Source: Marinoscillum sp040218045
Lineage (GTDB): Bacteria; Bacteroidota; Bacteroidia; Cytophagales; Cyclobacteriaceae
DNA length: 64,000 nt
Assembly: GCA_040218045.1 (NCBI GenBank)
Contig: JAVJQA010000060.1
Coordinates: 1 to 64,000 of the forward strand
Direction: 5' to 3'
In this document: piece after piece, positions 26,755 through 33,999 of the stretch
How the letters are laid out: each line of letters starts with the position of its first letter
Position numbering within the stretch: the stretch's first letter is position 1
The notes under the pieces: generated by a model
The model's input: the letters and a program-made list of their open reading frames with translations, nothing else
The model's database searches: none
Told to the model about the DNA's origin: nothing
Translations under genes and position numbers: made by a program

Positions 26755-27379
26755 ATGCTGGATTATGACGGAATTATCTCTTTGGGCAAGGAGTTTCCCA
26801 GCAAAAAAGCCAATCGCTTTATTGAGTGGTACCTACAGTGATGAGACTATTGATGGCAAGAGCAAAACCAAAGCCTACGCCTTATTTGAAAGTTCATTTA
26901 TTGAAAACATAGAAGTAGGCACTACCCAGGGCTTGCAACAAATCCACGCTTATCTATTTGGTGGGCTGTATGATTTTGCCGGACAGATACGCCAAAAAAA
27001 TATCTCAAAAGGTGGATTCCAATTTGCTGCTGCACGCTTTCTGGACGAGACACTAGTAAAAATAGAGACAATGCCCGAAACTACTTTTTCCGAAATCGTG
27101 AGTAAATATATGGAAATGAACATAGCTCACCCGTTTATGGAAGGGAATGGGAGAAGCGCCAGGGTATGGTTGGATTTGATCTTGAAAAAACGACTCAAAA
27201 AATGTGTGGATTGGAGTAAAATAAGCAAAGCCGATTATATGAGTGCAATGAAGTTGAGCCCGACTAAAAGCGACACACTGGAAGCACTTTTGGCGGATGC
27301 ACTCACTGACAAAATCCACGACCGTGAAACTTATATGAAAGGTATTGACTATTCCTATTATTATGAAGAAAACGAATGA
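26755..27379 (+). pseudogene. Fic/DOC family protein gene, frameshifted near the N-terminus
   Basis: Fic-domain protein (AMP or other nucleotide transfer to target hydroxyls). The catalytic motif HPFMEGNGR is intact, with IHAYLFGGLYDFAGQIR before it. The start, however, is out of frame: from ATG 26755 the protein opens MLDYDGIISLGKEFPSK and runs to RFIEWYLQ, then stops at TGA 26839-26841. The adjacent frame continues TYSDETIDGKSKTKAYALFE. The switch lies at about 26829-26832 and fits a two-base loss or one-base gain. A frame open from 26732 would give 215 residues, but its first 32 are an out-of-frame reading of the old N-terminus. Probably inactive, unless the Fic core is made from an internal start. 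Confidence 0.82.
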
Positions 27380-27464
27380 AGCAAAAGACCACAGGGATTA
27401 GGCAAGATCCAAGGATATAGCAGAGTGGGTAACACACCTAACGTCAAATAGGGTAATATTGATC

Positions 27465-27492
27465 GAAGATCCCGAACTAAATTCGGGATGAC
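27465..27492. repeat. REP-like hairpin repeat, copy 1
   Basis: This 28-base repeat contains the inverted arms ATCCCGAA and TTCGGGAT around CTAAA. An identical copy lies at 28472-28499. Repeats of this form are scattered between genes in many Bacteroidota genomes. Confidence 0.8.
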
Positions 27493-27542
27493 GACACGGA
27501 TTGGTGTTTGGTGGGGAATTCTGGAATCGCATTGCATCTTTC

Positions 27543-27572
27543 TGTCATGCCGAACTTGTTTCGGTATCTGGA
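27543..27572. repeat. REP-like hairpin, related variant
   Basis: A second hairpin unit (GCCGAAC and GTTTCGG arms near 27549-27565, preceded by GTCAT and followed by ATCTGGAAGAT) with the same general design as the 27465 repeat but in the opposite orientation and with different arm sequence. Confidence 0.6.
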
Positions 27573-27810
27573 AGATGCCTGGATATTCTTCACATGATGG
27601 AGCTAGTGGTAACAAGTTGAAGGACGTTACGGATAGGCGTTCTTTGGGATTTATGTGGTGGCCGATGCTGCCATGAGGATTGATCCCTCCACCAGCACCC
27701 TTTATGGAAAAGTGAAAACCTGATGCCAGAGAGGCAGACAGCTTAGCGAAAGCTACCAACAGGTTCCAAAAAAGACAACTTGATTATCTTTAAGTTCAAA
27801 CCGTACGCTT

Positions 27811-28470
27811 ATGCCAACCAAAAGTAGCCTGGGAGATAAACTCTTAGACCTGATCATCGTGATACTTGGTATCTCGATTGCTTTTTCACTCAACAAGTGC
27901 CAGGAGGCACGTAAGCAAACACAGATGATTGGGTTTTATGTCACCAACATGATCCAGGAGCTGGATGAAGATGGTCTTGGGCTGGTACATGCCATTAAGG
28001 ATTGTGAAGGAGATTTGGAATATTTGCAACTGGTCGATTCCTTGTATCGAGCCAATCATCCTCACGTGCTGGATTCCCTGGCCCGGTTGATTTTAAAAGT
28101 CAATAATTTTAATCATTACGGCATTAATGCTACTTCCTTTAACTCAATAATGACTACAGGAAATGTTTCACTAATTCGAGACCTGGACTTGAAAACGTCC
28201 ATGGTCAATTACTATGAATATCAAAGCCAGGTAGATTTTGGGGAAGAAGTCTTTTGGAACTATTTGGATGACCTGAATGACTTCCTGAATGATAAGTTGA
28301 TATTTAACGAAGCACGATTTACCGATGAAAGAATTCTGGAATACACTGCTATGCAAAACAACATCATGAAGATGGCTTCCTCTATTGGACAGAAAAGACG
28401 GATCTATCTGGTGGCCCAGCGCAGGAGGGACAAACTAAAGGATCAAATAGGGGACTGGATAGCTGATTAA
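27811..28470 (+). CDS. DUF6090-like membrane-anchored protein
   Basis: A 219-residue protein with one N-terminal membrane segment (LLDLIIVILGISIAFSLNKC, about residues 10-29) followed by a long soluble helical part. The arrangement of a membrane helix then an Asn/Lys-Cys boundary and a run of helices with NSIMTTGNVSLIRDLDLKTS near 110-129 resembles the DUF6090 family of Bacteroidota; function unknown. The C-terminal end is rich in Arg/Lys (QKRRIYLVAQRRRDKL). It stands alone between the repeat-rich region and a convergent SDR gene, with a REP-like hairpin directly after its stop. Confidence 0.75.
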   Translation: MPTKSSLGDKLLDLIIVILGISIAFSLNKCQEARKQTQMIGFYVTNMIQELDEDGLGLVHAIKDCEGDLEYLQLVDSLYRANHPHVLDSLARLILKVNNFNHYGINATSFNSIMTTGNVSLIRDLDLKTSMVNYYEYQSQVDFGEEVFWNYLDDLNDFLNDKLIFNEARFTDERILEYTAMQNNIMKMASSIGQKRRIYLVAQRRRDKLKDQIGDWIAD

Positions 28471-28471
28471 A

Positions 28472-28499
28472 GAAGATCCCGAACTAAATTCGGGATGAC
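28472..28499. repeat. REP-like hairpin repeat, copy 2
   Basis: Identical to the repeat at 27465-27492. It begins two bases after the stop of the DUF6090-like gene and sits between two convergent genes, where it could serve as a two-way terminator. Confidence 0.8.
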
Positions 28500-28538
28500 A
28501 CCTTGATTTTTGATTTAAGGTAATTTGACATCCTAATG

Positions 28539-29318
28539 TTAACCTTTCTCCTGAATTTTTCTCACCATTTTCAAGACCAGCTTCTTCGGAGCGAATTTTG
28601 CACTTTGGGCCATCATTGAATTCATGGCCCCATGAATAGCTGTCATTTCACCTTTCATCATGGCTTTGTAGCCAAACTCTGCCACTTCTTTGGCGGTGGG
28701 GAGCTTCTTTCCCTTAAACAACTTTGAGTTTTCCATATCCGCCGCTTCCGAAAAGCCGGATTGTGTGGCTCCAGGGCAAAGTGCCGTTACCGAAACGCCA
28801 AATGCTTTCCATTCTTCATAAAGTGCTTCTGAATATGCCTGCACATAATGTTTGGTGGCATAATAGACCGCCATCAGCGGACCAGGTTGAAAGGCGGCCG
28901 TTGAAGAGACATTCATGATTTTGCCAGTTCCCCGGCTTACCATATCTGTACCGAACAGCTTGGTCAATTGGGTCAGGGCGAGGATGTTGAGGTTGATCAT
29001 CATTTCCTCTTTTTCCCAGCTGGTTTCGTGGTAGAGCCCAAAGTCACCAAAGCCGGCATTGTTGATCAGATAGTCTACCTGGATTTCCTGCTGGGCCACT
29101 TGGTCATAGACCTCCTGGGCGGAATCCGGAATGGAAAGATCTTTGGGAATGCACAAGACCTTTATGCCATGTAGGTATTCAAGGTCTTTTTTTAAACGCT
29201 CCAGTTTGGTTGTGCTTCGTGCCACCAATATCAGGTCTCCTCTATGGGTAGCATGGGTTTTGGCCAACTCGAGACCTATCCCACTGGAAGCACCGGTAAT
29301 CAAGGCAACATTTTTCAT
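28539..29318 (-). CDS. SDR family NAD(P)-dependent oxidoreductase
   Basis: A classical short-chain dehydrogenase/reductase of 259 residues. The cofactor motif TGASSGIG is at 8-15, NNAG at 86-89, the catalytic Ser at about 139 and Y-x-x-x-K at 152-156 (YYATK). The sequence resembles the DltE/YqjQ-like branch acting on acyl or small carbonyl substrates, but the substrate cannot be assigned. No export signal. It lies six bases behind the MFS transporter gene on the same strand, so the two may be co-expressed. The C-terminal segment ending LVLKMVRKIQEK is basic and may touch the membrane. Confidence 0.93.
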   Translation of the reverse strand: MKNVALITGASSGIGLELAKTHATHRGDLILVARSTTKLERLKKDLEYLHGIKVLCIPKDLSIPDSAQEVYDQVAQQEIQVDYLINNAGFGDFGLYHETSWEKEEMMINLNILALTQLTKLFGTDMVSRGTGKIMNVSSTAAFQPGPLMAVYYATKHYVQAYSEALYEEWKAFGVSVTALCPGATQSGFSEAADMENSKLFKGKKLPTAKEVAEFGYKAMMKGEMTAIHGAMNSMMAQSAKFAPKKLVLKMVRKIQEKG

Positions 29319-29324
29319 TGGGTT

Positions 29325-30530
29325 TTAATCAGGTGATTTAAGGTTCTGATTCACTACAAAGTAGCTCAAAATGATCAGAATAAAAATCATACCAATGCCT
29401 GAAATCAATGTAATGGTAAATGAACGCTCCATTCCCCACCCAATAACAATCGGCCCAAGAGCAGTAGATACCACCAGGATCATGGTGATCATGCTTTTGA
29501 TGGCACCCAGGTTTTTCGAACCGTACATTTCTGCCCAGATGGCCACTCCGGTGAGCGACCCAAGACTTGCCGTCATCCCGAGCAAACACATATAGAGGAA
29601 TCCGAAAACCTTGTGATCTCCCAGAAGTAGAAAAGCCAACCCAAGGGCCAAGGGGAGTAGATAAAAAACAAAAACCTTTCTAGCGGTGAATTTGTCAATG
29701 AGTGATCCACCCATAAAGGACATGGCGACTTTGGAAATGCCATACCCAATAAATGTAAAAGCCATCCATTCCATGGACCAGCCCTTCTCGGATGCCACCA
29801 TGTTTTGGTGAATAAAAATGCCGGTAATAAAAAAAGGCAAAAAGAGCATCACGGGCAGGAGCAGGTAGAAATAAGGATCACGCAATACTTGCCTGCGTGT
29901 GAAATCAGTTGCCGGGGATTGGTTGCCACCTTGCTCTTCGGTGGCTTCAGAGGAGTGACTTCTGATCAGGAGGAAAGTGGCTGGTATGAAAATAATGGCC
30001 GCCGCCAATCCAAGGCAAAGCCAGGCAGTTTCCCAACCAAGTGCGCCTATCATATACACAAAAACCAAAGGCATGAAAGTTTCTGCAAAAGGCAGTCCCA
30101 TGCTGGCCAGGGAAAGGCCTTTACCCCGGTTCTTGGTAAAGAACTTGGCGATGGCTGTGGAGCCGATAAGGACCATTCCGCCCTGGCCAAAAAACCGGAG
30201 TAGGAACAAACCAGGAAGCAATACCGGCCATTTGGAGCTGAGAAACATCACCGAACAGGCTGTCACGAGCCCCAATCCGCCGATTAAGCTAACCACTGAA
30301 AGTTTGGCCTTGTCAACCCATCCGCCTATGAGTGGAAGCACAAGCGCACTGGCCACTGTGGCAATAGCATAGCGATTGCTGAAGCCAAGCCCGGTCAGAC
30401 CCAAATCCGACTGGATAAATGGGACACAAACACTGATCAGAAAAGTCTGTCCTATCGCTGAAAAGAAATAGTGGAGCGCCCCATAGCCGAGTATTTGTGG
30501 ATGGTTTCTGGCTATTTGGAAGTAGGACAT
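29325..30530 (-). CDS. MFS transporter
   Basis: A 401-residue major facilitator with about twelve membrane segments and a charged central loop (RSHSSEATEEQGGNQSP, about 188-204). The first half contains GGWVDKAKLSVV, the loop 2-3 pattern of MFS proteins, and the Arg-rich LLRFFGQGGMVLIG segment in helix 4; the second half repeats it as GGSLIDKFTARKVF. The general look is of the monocarboxylate/OFA-type branch. Substrate unknown. It is the first gene of a two-gene minus-strand unit with the SDR protein. Confidence 0.9.
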   Translation of the reverse strand: MSYFQIARNHPQILGYGALHYFFSAIGQTFLISVCVPFIQSDLGLTGLGFSNRYAIATVASALVLPLIGGWVDKAKLSVVSLIGGLGLVTACSVMFLSSKWPVLLPGLFLLRFFGQGGMVLIGSTAIAKFFTKNRGKGLSLASMGLPFAETFMPLVFVYMIGALGWETAWLCLGLAAAIIFIPATFLLIRSHSSEATEEQGGNQSPATDFTRRQVLRDPYFYLLLPVMLFLPFFITGIFIHQNMVASEKGWSMEWMAFTFIGYGISKVAMSFMGGSLIDKFTARKVFVFYLLPLALGLAFLLLGDHKVFGFLYMCLLGMTASLGSLTGVAIWAEMYGSKNLGAIKSMITMILVVSTALGPIVIGWGMERSFTITLISGIGMIFILIILSYFVVNQNLKSPD

Positions 30531-30790
30531 GCATTTAATGATTTGGCAGCAAATCTACCGAATGATGTGAGTCATTTTCAGTGAACTGGCGTAAATATTA
30601 TGAATTCAGAATCCGGAAGCAGCTTTTGATTGGAACATATTCGCACGCATCTTGACCCTACAATTTGAAATAGCACAGGGTGCATATCAGGCATAGAGAG
30701 TTCTGGTCAATCCTTCAGAAAAGCTGAGGACTGAATAAAAACAATGTAAACGAGTAGTCGCATTAGTCAGTGCTTTTGTGATGGCTCGTT

Positions 30791-31498
30791 TTATTTGTAA
30801 TCTTTATTATCTCTCATAACCTTAGTTATCAGCTTATAACCCACACCTCTGACATTCATGATTTCTACGTTTTGATCCTGACTTAAGTGCTTACGAAGTT
30901 TGCTTATGTATACATCCATTGTTCTGGCTTGAAAGAAGCTGTCATCACCCCAGAGTTCCAACAGGCATATTTTTCTGTCTAGTACCTGATCCTTATGCTG
31001 AGCAAGGAGGTGCAGGAGTTGTGTTTCTCGGTAGGAGAGCTTGGTGATGAACTGATCGTTTAGCCATAGCTCCTGCTGTACTGGGTAAAACAAATAATGG
31101 CCAATGGGCAATTCGCTTTGAGGTTCACCATAGGTTCTTTTTAGTAGCTCTTTTATCCTTAGGATAAGTTCTTCTAAACTGAAGGGTTTTTTCAGATAAT
31201 CATTGCCACCTTCTTTATATCCTTTCACTACATCTTCGGTCATGGATTTTGCTGTCAGGAATATGATCGGTACTTTTTTATTTGTCTTCCGCAGCTCTTT
31301 CACGAACGTAAGACCGTCCAGTTCGGGCATCATTACATCCACCACACATATGTCAAAATGTGAGTTATGAAATAAATTGAGTCCTTCTTGTCCATTTAAC
31401 ACGTGGGTGACTGAAAAATCGGCACTTGTTAGGCTTTCAGATACTATCCGCGCCAAAGATGGTTCATCTTCCAGAAAAAGCAGTTTAGGTAGTTTCAT
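30791..31498 (-). CDS. OmpR-family response regulator
   Basis: A 235-residue two-component regulator. The receiver domain has the acidic pair Glu10-Asp11, phospho-acceptor Asp54 (VVDVMMPELDG), Thr82 and Lys104 (DYLKKPF). The C-terminal winged helix (about 130-229) has the expected QTRTMDVYISKLRKHL-like recognition segment and ends NVRGVGYKL. It begins inside the end of the kinase gene (14-base overlap), so the pair is translationally coupled. Target genes are not evident; the nearest candidates are the divergent secreted protein at 33172 and the downstream MFS/SDR unit. Confidence 0.95.
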   Translation of the reverse strand: MKLPKLLFLEDEPSLARIVSESLTSADFSVTHVLNGQEGLNLFHNSHFDICVVDVMMPELDGLTFVKELRKTNKKVPIIFLTAKSMTEDVVKGYKEGGNDYLKKPFSLEELILRIKELLKRTYGEPQSELPIGHYLFYPVQQELWLNDQFITKLSYRETQLLHLLAQHKDQVLDRKICLLELWGDDSFFQARTMDVYISKLRKHLSQDQNVEIMNVRGVGYKLITKVMRDNKDYK

Positions 31499-33050
31499 GC
31501 TTAACTAAAGGGAGGGTTATGGTTACACAAGTTCCAATATTTTCTTTGCTGGATAATCTGATACTGCCACTATGCTTTTCGATAACTGTGCGGGCATAGC
31601 TAAGACCGAGACCATAGCCTTTGACATTGTGCTGATCGCCCGAGGGGACACGAAAGAATTTTTCAAATACTTTTTGTTGATATTCCTGAGGTATTCCAAT
31701 ACCGGAATCGGTCACTTCCAAATGGGCATATCCATTTTTACTATATAAATTGATGGAAATTGCAATTGTCTTCTGGCTATATTTAAAAGCATTGTCCAGT
31801 AATGTGGAAATGACGTTGGATATATGGCTCCGATCTGCAACAACCACTAATCCTGCCTTTTCCATTGTCAGCCGCAGATCAGCATTGAAATGCTCCAACT
31901 GAGGTTTGAACTGATGGGCCACCTCTTCCACAACCGTGCGTATATCAAACCTGTTCATTGACAGTTCCAACTTGCTTTGCTCCACTGCCAGGCTTTTGAG
32001 GATCTTGTCGATCATCAAGGAGATCCGGTTACCCTGTTCGTGAATGATCCCGTGGTAATCTTTTGTAGTTTGGGGGGTTAACTTGAAGTTTTGTATGGCC
32101 TCAATGGCCACCATAATAGTAGCTACAGGCGTCCTTAGTTCATGTGTCATGTTATTTACAAAGTCATTCTTCAGCTCCGTTAGTTTTGTATGTTGCAGCA
32201 TCGTTTTTACTGTGTAGAAAAAACAGAAAATAACAATCCCGGTCAGGACTATTGAGCTGAGCAAGATTCCTTTCATCCGGCGGAGCATTACACCAATAGG
32301 GTTTGCAAAGCTTGCACTTACAAGTTGACTATTTTTTTGTACCACATTATTAATATCTTCAGTTGGCATTACTGTTACATGTAGGTCATCCCTAGTGGTG
32401 ATGCCAGTGTTGAATGCTTCAGTTATTAACGAAGGGGTATTTGTCGATATGGAGTTTGAGGTTGAGTCGTGTATGAGTGTGAAATTGGCATTTACATTAC
32501 GGTCTTCTAGTTGCCTATGGTATAAAGAGTCTAGTGCATTGAGGTTGACGCTGCTTTCAAGCGTGGCTTTACGCAGTTTGTGTCCTAAGCCTTGGGTGTA
32601 AAATACAATTGCTCCAGCTCTCAAGTCTCTTAGAATGTTTTCTTGTCCAAACTGGTGAATGAAATACTCTTTTGCTTCAGTTGTAATAGAATCGAGCTTT
32701 CCCTTGAAAGAAGGGAAAGACATAGAGAAACTGTTGATTCTAGACAAAGAGTCGGGGCCTTTTTCGGTAATGGTAAATTGGGTGAGGCTATCCATGACCA
32801 ATCGGCAGCTTATTTCTATCTGACTGGTATCTGCCAACCAACCTTGGTATTGCTGAACAATTGCTAGTCTTCTCAGCTCTTTTTCTTCATTTATCGCTTC
32901 ACGGAAAGCATCATTTACTTCCACTTCAAAATGATCCATTGAGGTTTGGTAGGACTGATAACTCCAGTAGAACTGAAAACAGATGAGTACACATGTGCTC
33001 ACGGTCATTAGAACCAGAATAAAAACGATCTGCTTTTTCATGTCCATCAA
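31485..33050 (-). CDS. Membrane sensor histidine kinase
   Basis: A 521-residue sensor kinase. Membrane helices lie at about 8-29 and 262-283 and bound a periplasmic sensing domain of about 230 residues that I do not recognise. Next come the HisKA H-box (NNMTHELRTP, phospho-acceptor His303) and the ATPase domain with N-box NVISTLLDNAFKYSQ, G1 DSGIGIP and G2 GYGLGLSYA. No HAMP domain is obvious between the second helix and the H-box. It is co-transcribed with the OmpR-type regulator. The stimulus is unknown. Confidence 0.95.
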   Translation of the reverse strand: MMDMKKQIVFILVLMTVSTCVLICFQFYWSYQSYQTSMDHFEVEVNDAFREAINEEKELRRLAIVQQYQGWLADTSQIEISCRLVMDSLTQFTITEKGPDSLSRINSFSMSFPSFKGKLDSITTEAKEYFIHQFGQENILRDLRAGAIVFYTQGLGHKLRKATLESSVNLNALDSLYHRQLEDRNVNANFTLIHDSTSNSISTNTPSLITEAFNTGITTRDDLHVTVMPTEDINNVVQKNSQLVSASFANPIGVMLRRMKGILLSSIVLTGIVIFCFFYTVKTMLQHTKLTELKNDFVNNMTHELRTPVATIMVAIEAIQNFKLTPQTTKDYHGIIHEQGNRISLMIDKILKSLAVEQSKLELSMNRFDIRTVVEEVAHQFKPQLEHFNADLRLTMEKAGLVVVADRSHISNVISTLLDNAFKYSQKTIAISINLYSKNGYAHLEVTDSGIGIPQEYQQKVFEKFFRVPSGDQHNVKGYGLGLSYARTVIEKHSGSIRLSSKENIGTCVTITLPLVKHETT

Positions 33051-33171
33051 ATTTATCAGGTGCAGACTGCAAATGCCCCAGTGTTCACACTAATTAACAC
33101 AGCTTAACCCCAGTTGACATAGTGGGTGATCGGCAATTTCTACTTTTAGCCCAAACAAAATTAATTCCGAT

Positions 33172-33969
33172 ATGAAAATTTTTATGATAGCCTTATTTTT
33201 CAACTTGACAATAGTTTCTCCATGTCTAACCCAAAGCCTTGACAAGCTCGAGATATGGGGCTGGGATGGAACAAAAGAGGACTTTGCCACGATGTACCAG
33301 TCTTCAACGGGTAAAGATCTGAGTAATGGGTATGTATGTATGGCAGATTCCTTTAGCATAAACAGCAAAGCGGTCTATTCCACTATATGGCCTGAAAATG
33401 CCGAAGATTTCATGTCTGGCAATGTGAACTGGGAGAATACCGAGCGATTGGCCATCATTAGACCTTCAGTAGAAACTGTTTCGAGTTTGTCAACCCAAGA
33501 TTCTTTAGCTGCTGTGAAAATCAGTAAAATTACTTCAGACCTATCTGACAAGGACTCAGCTTTTATAGAAGCATATTTGATTGAAAACCCAGAAACTTTA
33601 AACCTTTTGCTTATGGGTATGATTTCCGATGATTTATTGCAACGGCATGAAATTAACAAGATTTTAAGCCAATCACTCACGGTGTCCCTGACTACTGCAC
33701 AAAAGGATCTGGAATTGCTTGCTAGCATGCTATCCTTTCCCGACCCCAAAGCCAGTTATATGGCTATGAAGATCATAGGCAACTCAGGGTATCCAGAAAC
33801 AGTGTATAAGCACCTGTTCTCCAAAGGAGCTTTAACACTTATAGATTTTTTGAATTCTAACTTGCAGACCTTCAAGGGAGATGCTTTGCTATTTCTACAT
33901 GAAAATTTTCCTGATCGCCAGTATAGCACCGAGACCGAATGGGTTAACTGGATTCAATCTGGCAGATAA
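33172..33969 (+). CDS. Secreted protein of unknown function
   Basis: A 265-residue protein with a Sec signal peptide (about 1-21, cleavage near CLTQ) and no domain I recognise. The central and C-terminal part is helical and repeat-like (LIENPETLNLLLMG, LASMLSFPDPKASYMAMKII, KHLFSKGALTLIDFLNS), suggesting a HEAT-like helical stack. It is divergent from the two-component system with 121 bases between the starts, so it is a candidate target of that system or supplies its signal. Its product is probably periplasmic. Nothing supports an enzymatic role. Confidence 0.72.
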   Translation: MKIFMIALFFNLTIVSPCLTQSLDKLEIWGWDGTKEDFATMYQSSTGKDLSNGYVCMADSFSINSKAVYSTIWPENAEDFMSGNVNWENTERLAIIRPSVETVSSLSTQDSLAAVKISKITSDLSDKDSAFIEAYLIENPETLNLLLMGMISDDLLQRHEINKILSQSLTVSLTTAQKDLELLASMLSFPDPKASYMAMKIIGNSGYPETVYKHLFSKGALTLIDFLNSNLQTFKGDALLFLHENFPDRQYSTETEWVNWIQSGR

Positions 33970-33999
33970 GGAGAGATGACCGCCCTTGGTAAAGAGTTT

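Larger units (their letters stand above)
27380..27810. other. Intergenic region rich in REP-like hairpins
   Basis: A 431-base region with no supportable gene. It holds two hairpin repeats listed separately and further imperfect inverted stretches (for example the AGCTTTCGCTAAGCTG region near 27745-27760). A 132-codon minus-strand frame spans the region (27361-27759), but it simply translates the repeats and overlaps the Fic remnant, so I reject it. Confidence 0.6.

Noticed and set aside
26732..26838. N-terminal part of the frame open from 26732 as genuine Fic residues
   Set aside because: The alternate frame from 26755 gives the expected N-terminus, so these residues are out of frame.
27361..27759. 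Minus-strand 132-codon open frame over the intergenic repeats
   Set aside because: It is a translation of REP-like hairpins and partly lies over the Fic remnant; such frames are common over these repeats.
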